From positions 10,435,501 to 10,499,500 of the forward strand of contig BSBM01000596.1 of NCBI GenBank assembly GCA_027924585.1: a DNA stretch of 64,000 nucleotides, given 5' to 3'. Below the pieces are notes generated by a model. That model did not search any database. It saw only the letters and a list, made by a program, of their open reading frames with translations, and had not been told where the DNA came from. The stretch is from Larix kaempferi (Eukaryota; Streptophyta; Pinopsida; Pinales; Pinaceae). A program made the position numbers and the translations under genes. Every line of letters starts with the position of its first letter. Position 1 is the stretch's first letter. Shown in pieces: positions 23,633-34,440 of this stretch.

Positions 23633-24816
23633 GACATAGAAGGTGGATGGAATTTCTATGTGAGTATGAATTTGATATTAAGCACATCAAAGGAAAGGAG
23701 AATAAGGTAGTTGATGCACTTAGTAGGAAGATACATGTGATGCATGTAGTAGCTATCAATACTGGTACATCAGATATGAAGGATAAGAACATTGAAGCCA
23801 ATGTTACAGATGAGCACTACTAGCAGTTAAGAGATGGATTGCAGCAACAGAAAGTATTGCATAATTTTGATAAGCATAGGGTGGAAGAGAGGAATCCTCA
23901 TGCATAAGGACAAACTTGTTTATGTGCCAAAATATGGATATCTAAGAAATATCGTTCTGATGGAGATGCATAATGTATCTTATGCAAGACACTCAGGTTA
24001 TCATAATACAACAGCAGCTATGAGGAAGAAATACTATTGGCCAGGAATGAAGAATGATGTTGTAGAGTACATAGCAAGATGCATGAAATTCCATAAGGTT
24101 AAAGTGGAGCATCGGCATCCAGCTAGTTTGTTGTAGCCACTACGAATACCTGAGTGGAAGTGGATGTAGTGACAATGGATTTCAACACAAAATTGCCTAA
24201 GACAAGACTACAGCATGATGCCATCATGGTGGTGATGTATAAGTTGACTAAAGCTGCACATTTTATTCCAATGAAGACAACTCATATGATAGCTAACATT
24301 ACAGACATCTTTATGAAAGAGTTTTCCAGACTGCATGGAATTCCAAAAGCTATAGTGTCAGACAAGGATGCAAATTTCATTTCTAACTTTTGGAAGGGAT
24401 TTTTCAAAGGACTTGGCACAAATTTGAACATGAGTACAACATACCATCCTCAGACAGATGGTAAGGCAGAGTGAGTCAATCAAGTGATCAAAGATATGTT
24501 GAGAATGTATGTGATGGATCAGCCATCCAAGTGGGATGATTATTTACACTTGGTAGAGTTTTCCTACAATAGCAGATATCATGTTTCTCTGAAGACAATC
24601 CCTTTTGAGGCATTGTATGGGAAGAAGTGCAATACTCCTATCAGTTGGGATAATCCAACAAACATAATCATCATTGGACCTGAAATTCTAAATGATATGG
24701 AAGATCAGATCATTAGAATCAAGCAGACTTTGAAAGCATCTCAAGACAGACCAAAGAGTTATGCATATAAGAGCATAACTGACAAGCAGTTTAAATTTGG
24801 ATATCATGTCTTCTAG
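23633..24816 (+). pseudogene. E3 integrase (decayed)
   Basis: The zinc-binding region lies at 23960-24110 (HNVSYARHSGYH, then a CMKFHKV in which the second Cys is His). The core at 24154-24474 shows VVTMDFNTKLP, AIVSDKDANF and TDGKAE, giving the three acidic residues. A TGA directly follows the catalytic Glu, where CGA (Arg) is usual. The stretch 24484-24816 continues with VNQVIKDMLRMYV and WDDYLHLVEFSYNS. One TAG at 24814-24816 separates it from the tail. Confidence 0.8.
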
Positions 24817-24840
24817 AAAGTCAAACCCAAAAAGAGTTTC

Positions 24841-25210
24841 TTGAGCTTAGGAAACTATTCCAAGCTAGTTGCTAGATACTGTGGCCCTTTTGAGATCCTG
24901 GCCAGGATAGGTCTCGTTGCATATGAGCTTGCATTTCCTACTTGCGTAAAAGTGCATAATGTATTTCATGTATCTTTGTTGAAAAGGTATGTATCTAATG
25001 TTGATCATGTGATTGATTGGAATGTGATCCAAGTGGAACCGAAAGGGGATTTCTTGGTACAACCAGTTTCCATTGTGGGAATAAAAGTCAAGCTACTCTA
25101 AAATCAAGAGATCGGGCAGGTAAAGGTCCAATGGAACCATTATAGTCATGTTGATGCTACTTTGTAGCTATAAGATGCTATTAGGGAGGCATACCCTCAT
25201 CTATTTTAAA
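24841..25210 (+). pseudogene. E3 integrase tail with chromodomain-like end
   Basis: The tail reads YCGPFEILARIGLVAYELAF, HNVFHVSLLKRYV, then past a TAA QEIGQVKVQWNHYSHVDAT and REAYPHLF. The pattern V-W-x-DATWE-x-REAYPHLF marks the C-terminal chromodomain-like module of plant chromoviruses, which can guide integration to heterochromatin. Two TAG-type stops fall where tryptophan and glutamate or glutamine are expected. Confidence 0.65.
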
Positions 25211-25263
25211 ATTTTGTAAAGTAATGTATGTAATAAATATGCATCAAGAATGATGCATTGTTT

Positions 25264-25278
25264 TAAGGGGATGGGAGA
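25264..25278 (+). other. E3 polypurine tract
   Basis: AAGGGGATGGGAGA directly precedes TGTAATACCCTGA, the canonical start of many plant chromovirus LTRs. Confidence 0.85.
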
Positions 25279-27240
25279 TGTAATACCCTGATTTTGAGCC
25301 TATGATCATATGTACTTGTTACTTTATTTTTTATTATGGCTCTAGGTGCTGAGACTATGGCCTCTAGGCATCATTGTAAATAAATAAAATATCTGGCTCA
25401 ACATGGACAACTAACGAGAATGGGTGGCCTTGGACTCCATAGGTGAGGGGGAATGGGGACTTCATAGTGCACTCTAGACTTGATGACCATCCAAAAACTT
25501 GATGATGGACCCAAATTTATCCTTTTGTACCTTATTGATGTTTTTTAAAACCCTCATTAAGGTTTGGTATCTCCATTTGCACTAGTGCTCCCTCTTGAGA
25601 GATTGGTGGGCCCCACTTGGAGATAGCGCCCTTGCTCCACTAATCATGGGACATGATCCCTATTTTTATGTGTAAACTCAGTTATGACACCTAATTAACT
25701 CCCTATCTCACTTATCATGATCAATTTCTCCCTCCTTGGCCTCCACTCCTCATTTTAAAGTAACTTCTCTCATTTTTCTATTCCTGGAAAATGGAATCTA
25801 TCTCAACTTAACCTCTACTTCACCCCAAATAAAGTTAACCCCCTAGAGTTAAAATTACCTCCATTATTTCCTTCATGAATTTGAATTGCATCCTTTATAT
25901 ATAAAACCAAGTGTTACCTTCCTTGGCAACAGTTACCAGTTACCTTAGTCATGTTATGTGATATATTCATGCCTGTGTGAAGAATGATGTTATGAGAGCT
26001 ATGTGCATTGTCAACCATTGTGAGTTGATACGGTGTTGAACCATTGATAGAGATCATTTTCCATTGTTTAGAAAATAATAGGTCCTCACTCCCATTTCTT
26101 ATCTCTTCCCCATCTCGTCACGTAAAGCCTAAGAAGAATGGTGATGTCTTGAGGGACTTATGTAGTGAAGGGAGTCACATTCCACTAGGTAATGTAGATG
26201 GAAGGGGAAGTAGATGGTGAAATTATTGAGTTGTGTCTTTGAATATGATATTGAGATGTTCCCTTTCTTGAGTGTTCTGTTCCTATGTATTCCTTGGCCT
26301 CATCTTGTAGTTGGCCTATCCAAGTAAGATTTGGCTAGATTGTGCCTACAACTGGGAGGAAAGTTGTCATGTAGAATCCAGTTGCTCTTCAATAGGATAC
26401 GCACTATGTTATATGTCTATTCATGTGTTTATATGATGTTTATATCTCTTCTAATGCTCCCTTGTTGGATTTTATAAACTCTGTTTGAATAGATGCTCAT
26501 TTTGTCAATGATCGAATGCAGGCTCAAATGGTTTTCTACTTGGAATCTTGCTTGCAGTATTTCTTTATGAGATATGGAAGATAGATATCTATTATGGAAG
26601 CTTATGATCTATTTATAATCTATATTGTATGCATCTAATTCACCCTTGAAGGCTAAGTGAACTCTTATTTGGTTAATTTCTTTTTATGTTAACCTTTGGA
26701 TGTAAGTTGAATGGCTTCTCTTCAGTTTCTTGCGAGCATTATTTCCTTCTTCTCTAAATTTTCATTCTTATTATGTGCATGGAATTCTTCACACATGATG
26801 TAAAGATTATATGGATATAGAAACAAATTTTAAACCTAATTTGATAAACACTTAATGGAGGTGTATGGAAACCCCTAAACCGACAACACCTGTATAACTG
26901 AAACTAGCAAAATGAGAACTGGAAATTTGTTAATGTTCACATGTCAAAATATAACTCTATATTATTATGGTTTATTTGGATATTCATGGAAGCCCATAGA
27001 TATGTTAAAAAAATTTAGTTTCATGTTAAATTATAGGTTCAAGCGGGATTGCATTCATGTTTGCATTGCATGTGCATTAGGGGTAATGATATGCATTGTT
27101 TTCCACATATCACTTAAAAGGTATGTATGTTTATTTATTTGGAATTTAGACATTATGTCCTAGCCTTAGATCCCTTATTCCATTGTGCATTACCTTGACT
27201 CATCCCTCTCCCCCTAACTCCGATGTGTTTAGCGGTGTCA
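25279..27240 (+). repeat. E3 3' LTR (probable, 1962 bp)
   Basis: It starts TGTAATACCCTGA after the polypurine tract. A CA end at 27239-27240 (GCGGTGTCA) coincides with the point where a minus-strand Copia integrase stops abruptly, so that is the best right boundary. No second copy is in the window to prove it. The LTR is non-coding and AT-rich. Confidence 0.6.
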
Positions 27241-27960
27241 GGGATACCGTAACTTCTCAACCAATGCTCTAAATTCATTGAATCTTTCAAAGACTTGACT
27301 CTTATTCCTAAGGAAATATACCCATGTAAATCTAGATAAATCATCAACGAAGGTCAAAATATACTTCACACCTACTAATGACGGTTTTTTCATGCAACAC
27401 AGATCATTGTGAGCAAGCTCTAGTTGGTTTTGTGCATGCCATTCTTTCCCTCGATCAAAGGGTGCTTGGTGATGCTTTCCAAGAATACGTCCTCTACAAA
27501 CACCATCAAGTGGAACCATATTTAAGAGACCAGTAACCATGTTATGATTTCCCATCATCTTCAAACTTTCAAATTTCGACAGATGTCCAAATCGTTCCTT
27601 CCAAATTCAACTTATGTCATCAGTTTGGGCAATGAGTGCAGACGGTCCAGTCAATTTAGTATTTATAGGAGAGTCATATAACTTAGAAACTTCATCTTTT
27701 GGATCCAATACCCTGAAGCAACAACTTCTCCCCCAAGCCTCGGATCCTTTACGATAAATCCATCAGACCAAAACTCAAATTTCTTCTTAGTCTTCTTGAG
27801 TTGAACAACTGACAACAAATGTGTACTCAATCTAGGCACATAATAGACATTAGATATTTGACCAGGATGACATTCAACATCACCACTTCCAAAAACTGTG
27901 AGAGTGTAATCATCAACAACATAATCCTCTCTTCAGGATCTCCACTTAAGGACGACAACA
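27241..27960 (-). pseudogene. E4 pre-integrase and integrase N-terminal core
   Basis: The minus frame shows WKERFGHLSKFESLKMM (HHCC region), then VCRGRILGKHHQAPFDRGK and LELAHNDLCCMKKPSLVGV, followed by KYILTFVDDLSRFTWVYFL with the first core aspartate (here in HND instead of HTD). It stops after RALVEKLRYP at the junction with E3. The second aspartate and glutamate of the DDE core are absent. Confidence 0.75.
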
Positions 27961-28990
27961 AAGAAACATCCTTTTCCATATGATGAGTACATGCAAGGTT
28001 GACTATCCATTATGTCCGAGTGGTACGGGCATTCAATTCCTTGGAAGTGTTGACAAAGAAGGTATAGTTTTCAAGAGGTCAATTGGTCGATTGTCCATTC
28101 GATGCACTATCCTAAAGGTGCTTGAGTTTTCCTTTTAATTACTTCATCTTCTTCCAATAGTTCTTCTCAACATGTACCACTTTTCCACAATATTAACAGG
28201 TCTTCTTGTTTCGATCTTTCTTCATTGATGATGACTTTTTAGTTTTCCCTTAGTAGGTTGGTTGATCAATTTCGGGCAATGATCTTGTCAACCTCATTCT
28301 TTAAGATTTGGATTGACGTTTCTTTTTAGCAAGTGAGATTGGTGCATTCTACCAAGCTTCCTTTACTCAAGCAACTTCTGTTGGTCCTTAATCAACAAAT
28401 CGCAGAAAGTATCAAAGGTAAAATCCTTACCATCTTGCTTGTGAGACATCCAACTAGTGCAAAAGGATTCAAGAGCAAAAGACATTGTAGGGTGTCGTCA
28501 AATTCATCAAGACCAATTCGATGAGTTTTTCATCCTTCTTTGGAAAATTCTCACCACATTTGCCCAAATTTAATTATATCTCTGTGTTGCAAGCTAAATA
28601 GTCCTTAATCATTTCAAAGGAATAGGGATCCTGAAAGATCAATCCTTTCTCTATATGCATAACTTGAATTTCATTTAACTGATTGAATAATGATTTCATC
28701 TTATTCTAGAGGACATGAGGATAGTAGATACCACTTGTGTGAAAGATAATTTCCCTCAAAATGTAGGTCATGATGACCCCAATGGCCTCATATTTCTTTA
28801 CATCGATGATAAACTTCACATCAGCATCCATCGGATCAGCAATACAAAACTTCATGTACTACCACAATCCCTTTATTTTCAACAAAGTCTCCATATATGT
28901 TTCCCATATTGCATAATTATGTCCACTGAGAACAACATGTTCTATCTTGGAATCAAACAGATCTAATCAAAGTTCACGAAGAGGTATCAA
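27961..28990 (-). pseudogene. E4 gag (heavily decayed)
   Basis: Reading through stops, the Copia gag fold is clear: VVLSGHNYAIWETYMETLLK and IKGLW at about 28850-28960, then a UBN2-like helical region to 28330. A zinc knuckle C-x2-C-x4-H-x4-N lies at about 28165-28200 (last Cys lost). Several frameshifts and about ten stops are present. The product would have formed the particle shell. Confidence 0.65.
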
Positions 28991-29617
28991 TCAAAAAATA
29001 TTTTAGCCTAGATTCGATCAACCCAGATCTGACTCAACACAATTTTAAAACAACAAGGATAGGTCAAACAATAGCTTGGGGGACCTCTTCACCCTAAACT
29101 ATAGAATAGAAAGGAACGATATTCCAAGAATAAAGGTGGTATCTAAAGACACAGTTACATCACTTAAGGACAACACATTATGATCAGAACATCACAATGC
29201 ATTATTAATATGAAAAACATCTCAATATCATAGTTGGAACAACTCACAAGGTCTTCCTTTTATATTCTCTATATCTAACGAACTACCTTGAAGTGAGGAA
29301 GATTTAGTCCACAAATAGGGGTTGTTTCTCTTAATCGTTTACATAAAATATGAAAAATCCCAAAGTATGGTAGGTTGTTGTAGTCGAGCTGAACACGAAC
29401 TCATCGACCATTGAGTCAAGTATTCAACATTATCAATCCATTTTTTAATCACTGACTTAGTTGATCCTCCATTTGACCATTCCACTAGTCGACTGATTAT
29501 CTCCAGAAGATTCAGAGGTGTAATGATCTTTCAAAACCTTAGGTTCCAACGTTAACGAAGTCAATTGAAAACTTAATAAGGTTTTAAATTTTAATTCCCT
29601 ATGTCCAATGACCTTCA
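28991..29617 (-). repeat. E4 probable 5' LTR and leader
   Basis: About 630 bp of non-coding AT-rich DNA lies between the E4 gag start and the point where E5 RNase H homology resumes. On the minus strand a TG start (TGAAGGTCATTGG) is at 29617. I found no convincing primer-binding site, so LTR and leader cannot be separated. Confidence 0.4.
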
Positions 29618-30843
29618 TTACTTTTATTTTAGCTACTCTGCTTCTGTTGTTGAAAGTGCAACAACGTTCTGTAGTTTCGAAATCCAGCTTACTGTTGTTC
29701 CACCTACAGTAAAAACATACCCTGTGGTGCTCCTCCTGCTATCCTTGTCACCTGCCATATCTGCATCAACATATCCCTGTAGAACAGTGTTTGAACCTCC
29801 AAAACATAATGCCTCAGTGGTAGTACCTCTCGAATACCTGAGAATCCACTATATTGCCTTCCAATGTTCTTTACCTGGATTGTTCATATATCTGCTCACA
29901 ACTCCCACTGCATGTGCAATATCTGCTCTTGTGCACACCATGGCATACATCAAGCTGCCAACTGCTGATTGATAGGGAATCTTGGACATGTAATCTATCT
30001 CTTCTTGTGTCTTGGGACACATTTCCTTACTTAGACTGAAATGGCTAGCCAAAGGTGTACTTACAGGTTTTGCATTCTGCATTCTGAACCTCTCCAACAC
30101 CTTTTGTATGTACTCACTTTCAGACAATGTCAATTTATGATTTTTCCTGTCTCTCGTTATTCTCATACCAAGGATTTGCTTTGCAGCACCCAAATCCTTC
30201 ATCACAAATGAATTAGCTAGCTTCCTTTTGAGTACATTTATATCCTGCATGTCAGACCCTACAACAAGCATGTCATCCACATACAATAACAAGATAATAT
30301 ATCTTCCATTGTCTAGCTTCTTGAAATAAACACAGTGGTCAAAATGACATCTACTATAACCTTGTTCTGTCATAAACGTGTCAAACTTTAGATACCACTA
30401 CCTTGGAGCTTGCTTCAAGCCATACAAGCTCTTTTCAACCTGCATACCAGATCCTCCTTACCTTTGACCTCATACCCTTGTGGCTGCTGCATATATATTT
30501 CTTCCTCCAAATCCCCATGGAGGAAGGTTGTTTTTACATCTAACTATTCAAGATGCAAATCTTCTACCGCCACTAGACTTAAGATACTCCTAATTGAAGT
30601 CATCTTAACAATAGGAGAAAATATTTCATCAAAATCTATACCTTTCTTCTATGCAAACCCCTTTACAACAAGTCTGGCCTTGTACCGCTTCTTACCTCCT
30701 TCTTCTTCCTTCAACCTGTAAATCCATTTGTTTTGCAATGCTCTTTTACCAACAGGCAACTGAACCAAATCCCAAGTCTGGTTTCCTACCAATGAGTCTA
30801 TCTCCTCATTCATGCCTTGCTCCCACTTCTTTCTAGTTTCCAC
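29618..30843 (-). pseudogene. E5 reverse transcriptase and partial RNase H
   Basis: The RT begins at NQTWDLVQLPVGKRALQNKW (30649-30843). It goes through a segment with stops ([20 protein letters not shown]) and, after a frameshift near 30400, the stretch 29849-30373 with IILLLYVDDMLVVG, an intact YVDD box (about 30270-30284). RNase H follows with GYVDADMAGDKDSRRSTTGY and SWISKLQNVVALSTTEAE, breaking off next to E4. RNase H catalytic residues D-x-D-x-A-G-D are intact as far as visible. Confidence 0.85.
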
Positions 30844-32145
30844 CTACATTGCTTCTTCATAACACTCTGGTTCACCAGAATCAGTCATCAATAAATAATA
30901 CATTGAAGGAGAGTATCGTTCAGGAAGTCTAGTTAACCTGGTAGATCTTCTTACAGTTGCAGGAGTTTTAGGTACTTGCTGCTGCTTTTGATTTTCTGGC
31001 ACCTTCGGAACTTCATTTTCTTTAATTTCATCAAGCACTATGTACTCTATGTTTTCCTTTTCCTGTTTCTTTCCCTGCAACTGATCTTTATACATGACCT
31101 TTTCATTGAATATCACATCTCTACTCCTGATGATTTTGTTATTTTCATAATCCCATAAACGATAACCAAATTCATCAACCCCATATCCAATAAAGGTACA
31201 TTTCTTGGATTTAGCTTCAAGCTTTGTTCTATTTTCTTTATCAATATGGACAAATGCTTCACAACCAAACATTCTCAGAAATGAGTAGTTTACCTTTTTA
31301 TCTGTCCATGCTTCCTCTGGAATACAACCATCCAAAGCACTTGAAGGTCCTTTGTTTATTAAATAAATAGCAGTATTTACAGCATTCGCCCAAAACTATA
31401 AGGGCAACCCTGCATGCAACCTCATACACCTTGCACGCTCCATGATCATTTTGTTCATCCTTTCTGACACACCATTTTCCTGTGGTGTTCCTGGGACTGT
31501 CTTCTCTCTACGAATCCCATGGTATGAACAGTAACTATCAAACTCCTTACTGCAGTACTCACCTCCATTATCAGATTTGAGACACTTCAATCTTTTTCCT
31601 GTCTCATTCTCAACCAAAGCTTTCCACTTCTTAAAAGTAGCAAACACATTAGATTTCTGTCTAATGCAATAAACCCAAGTTTTTCTAGTTGCATCATCAA
31701 TAAATGTAACATAATAATGAGAGCCACCAAGAGATTGTACCTGAGCCGGTCCCCATACATCTGTATGCACAAGTTCTAATTTTTCATTCTTCTTCTGTTT
31801 CCCAACCCTGAGAAATCTGACTCTCTTCTGTTTTCCATAAGCACAGTTTTCACAGAATTCCAAACTTACCTGCTTCAAATCCGGCAGCAACTTCCTTGAG
31901 TTGAGAATCTGCATCCCCTTCTCACTCATGTGGCCAAGCCTATGATGCCACAATGTCGTATCTGTTCCTGTGGAAGCTAAAGAGATAGAATGGTCAGTAT
32001 TATGAGGACATAAATACAACGTACCTACTCTGTCTCCTTTTGCTATCACCATTGATCCTTTAGTGATCTTCCACCACTTTTCTCTGAACATAGATAGACA
32101 GCCACCATCTCCCGCCTGCCCTGTTGAGATCAGATTTCTTTTCAT
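30844..32145 (-). pseudogene. E5 integrase
   Basis: The stretch 31396-32145 (249 codons) holds LWHHRLGHMSEKGMQIL, CENCAYGKQKRVRF (HHCC zinc finger), LVHTDVWGP, FIDDATRKTWVY, LKSDNGGEYCS and PQENGVSERMN. The three DDE residues are thus intact. After one TAG it continues at 30844-31335 with LRMFGCEAFVHIDKENRTKL, the Copia C-terminal GKF-like region, and RRSTRLTRLPERYSPSMYYL, the start of the link to RT. Confidence 0.85.
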
Positions 32146-32460
32146 AGAGGAATATGCCTAACTTCTTTCAATAACCAATCAGTTCCATTCTTAACTTTTA
32201 TCCATACCTTACCCATTCCAACAATTTTGCATGGCTCATCATCACCCAATAAAACATGTCCAAAGTTGCCAGGAACATACTCATGAAAGTATTTCCTATG
32301 GGGTGTAGCATGACATGAAGCTCCTGAATCTACTACCCAATAATCACTAGTATTATCTAATGCAAGAATCAAAGCATCTTGTAACACATCACTTGCTACA
32401 TTTGCTTCCTGGGTAGTTTCCTTCTGTGCATCTCCTTTCTTCTTTAGAGATTTTCAATCT
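32142..32460 (-). pseudogene. E5 aspartic protease
   Basis: The stretch reads WVVDSGASCHATPHRKYFHE, with an intact DSGAS active site, and then VRHIPL. A single-base deletion near 32145 moves the frame before the next domain. In Copia elements this is the small retropepsin between gag and integrase. Confidence 0.85.
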
Positions 32461-33206
32461 TTCTTCAGATGTCCTTTCTTTCCACAGTTCCAGCACTCTA
32501 TCTTTCCCAGTCTGGACTTGGATCTACCCGTTTTAGACTTTCCACAATTACCTTAGCTCTTTCCTCTCTCCTTTTGTCTTCCCCTACTCTCCATGGTCAA
32601 CGCATTACCTGATGTGTCACCTGTGCTTTTTCTTCGCATTTCCTGGCTAAGAATAACACCAATAACATCATCAAATTTCAAGGTGTTTGAACCAGAGACA
32701 GAGTTACTTACAGCCATGACCAAGCTATTCCATCTTTCTGGCAATGAACACAAGATTAGAAGAGCCCTAACCTCATCATCAAAGTTCACACTTACATAAC
32801 TTAGCTGATTTGTAACCGTATTAAACTCATTTAAATGATCAGTAACAGATCCACCTTCAAACATCTTCATATTAAATAAACGCTTCATTAGAAATACCTT
32901 GTTGGAGGCTGAGGGTTTTTCATACAGCTTACCCAATGTGCTCATCAAACCCTCTGTTGTCGTTTCTTTTGAGATATTGAAAGCCACCGACGAAGCCAGG
33001 CTCAACCGTATTGTTCACAGAGCCTTTCTATCAAGAACCTCCCATTCTTCGTCCTTCATAGCCGTCGGCTGCTTTGCTTTTCCTCCCAACGGTAGGAATA
33101 GATCCTTCTGGTACAGATAGTCCTCCATTTGCATCTTCCATAACCCAAAGTTTTGGCCGTTAAACGTCTTGACCTTAAAATTTCCTTCTTCTGCCATTGC
33201 TCCCAC
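32461..33206 (-). pseudogene. E5 gag
   Basis: The ATG at 33206 (MGAMAEEGNFKVKTFNGQNF) lies 52 bp from the primer site and is the likely start. FNGQNFGLWKMQMEDYLYQK is the DUF4219-like Copia gag entry. One stop at 33015 separates it from the UBN2-type helices (FLMKRLFNMKMFEGG, VTNQLSYVSVNFDDEV). The zinc knuckle CWNCGKKGHLKKD at about 32480 has a stop at the last Cys. The domain would build the particle. Confidence 0.85.
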
Positions 33207-33257
33207 TCGAACCAGAAACCCTAGCTTCCTACGGGTTTAACTGCCAAATAGACCTTT

Positions 33258-33270
33258 GGCTCTAATACCA
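33258..33270 (-). other. E5 primer-binding site (initiator tRNA-Met)
   Basis: On the minus strand it reads TGGTATTAGAGCC, one base from the plant consensus TGGTATCAGAGCC. It sits two bases inside the LTR edge. Confidence 0.9.
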
Positions 33271-33272
33271 AT

Positions 33273-33982
33273 TGTTAGAAAAACAGGATCCCAGAGCAAT
33301 AACAATAAACAGAAATGCGAATATAATCACACATACACATTACAAGAGAGACACAGATATATCGTGGTTCACCCAACTTGGGCTACGTCCACACTGAATT
33401 TTCCAGTCCTTATTATTATTACCGTCCAGCAAGGTGAAGGGATACAACCTGCAGCACAACCGCTGCACTTCATCTTCTTTGTTTCATAGTCTCTCTCCTG
33501 ATCTCAAAGATCTTTACAATGCATAAAACCTAATACATCATCATCCTACCTAGCCGTATTACAATGTCTTTATTTTATAAGGGAAATACAATGGGAAAAT
33601 ACCACGAGATACCCAAAACCATGGGCCCGCAAAATAGTTGGCGAAAACAACCCCAAAAATTTTCTTCGGGGGCGCTGCCTCCGAACCCCTGCTAAGGGAC
33701 CGCTAGCCCCCGGACCCCCCAGCCAGGGGGGATGGTCCCCCCTGGAACCCCGTGGGGGGGCGATGCCCCCCCACACCTCCCCGCTAGGGTGACTATATAG
33801 TCCACCTACATATCATATAAAACTGGGGTACAAACACGGCTGATACAATATCATCTATGAGACTAGAAGATCTGGCTCCACAACCAACAGTACATACTAC
33901 AAGAAAGGAAACCACCGAAAGAGCGGCTCTTGAATGAATAAGAAGATAGATCAAATTACCAAACTCCTTGAACAACACAACA
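33273..33982 (-). repeat. E5 5' LTR (about 710 bp) with GC-rich hairpins
   Basis: The plus-strand inner edge is TGTTAGAAAAAC next to the primer site. The outer edge CAACACAACA at 33982 gives a TG start in element orientation. The stretch 33640-33790 is strongly GC-rich, with two perfect 10-bp stem-loops at 33723-33745 and 33752-33774. The outer edge is placed where Copia coding of E6 resumes. Confidence 0.75.
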
Positions 33983-34440
33983 TTTCCCTCCTAGAAGCCG
34001 CAAGGAAGACTGATTATGAAAGTGAGATAGATGATCATGAGAGATGCCATGCACTAAAGGCTATATTCTCATAATCAAAATCCTTCCTCATATATTCTGG
34101 ATCCTCCAACGACATGGTTTCCTCTAGAGAATTGTTTTCTTGTCTAGATCTTACTGATGGCCCTAGTATTCACATGGGAGATGATTCTCATATCTTTGCT
34201 ACAGGGAAGGGAACAATACAACTGGAGCATGGAAAGTTAAAAAATGTTATGTATGTTCCTTAATTGACAACAAATTTGTTATCTGTTTATCAGATGACAC
34301 ACACCGGTTCACTAGAGAAAGCTGTCTTTGGTCTTGAAATAGTTGAGATTGCAAAGATCTCATCTAGCAATATGATAGAAAAAGGTGTTGCAAACCATGC
34401 CTCAAAGGAATATGAATTCTCAAATTTTTTCCATATTCTC
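33983..34440 (+). pseudogene. E6 protease and pre-integrase fragment
   Basis: Reading through stops: KSFLIYSGSSNDMVSSRELF, with YSG where active copies have DSG, then DGPSIHMGDDSHIFATGKG and LSVYQMTHTGS, the conserved protease-to-integrase stretch of Copia. The segment GVANHASKEYEFSNFF is the start of the pre-integrase domain, after which the sequence jumps to the integrase-RT spacer. The HHCC and DDE motifs are absent. Confidence 0.7.

Larger units (their letters stand above)
21661..27240 (+). mobile_element. E3: chromovirus-like Ty3/Gypsy element, 3' part
   Basis: The plus-strand order zinc knuckle, protease, RT, RNase H, integrase, chromodomain-like tail, polypurine tract, LTR is complete from the gag C-terminus on. 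The coding sequence starts abruptly at 21661, next to the E2 LTR end, so the 5' LTR and gag should lie left of the window. Stops are frequent. The FLDD box of RT and the DDE core of integrase can still be read. Confidence 0.8.
27241..29617 (-). mobile_element. E4: Ty1/Copia element, 5' part (gag to integrase core)
   Basis: Minus-strand coding starts with a Copia gag near 28985, goes through a zinc knuckle and pre-integrase domain, and breaks off inside the integrase core at 27241, where the E3 LTR ends. The remainder should lie left of the window beyond the other half of E3. The right edge near 29617 is set by the loss of E5 RNase H homology and is uncertain by about 15 bp. Confidence 0.7.
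29618..33982 (-). mobile_element. E5: Tork-like Ty1/Copia element, 5' LTR to RNase H
   Basis: A well preserved minus-strand Copia element: 5' LTR at 33273-33982, primer site at 33258-33270, then gag, protease, integrase, RT and part of RNase H. The order protease-integrase-RT is diagnostic of Copia. Homology ends inside RNase H near 29630 (ALSTTEAE), where E4 begins. Only about eight stops or frameshifts affect 3.6 kb of coding. Confidence 0.85.
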
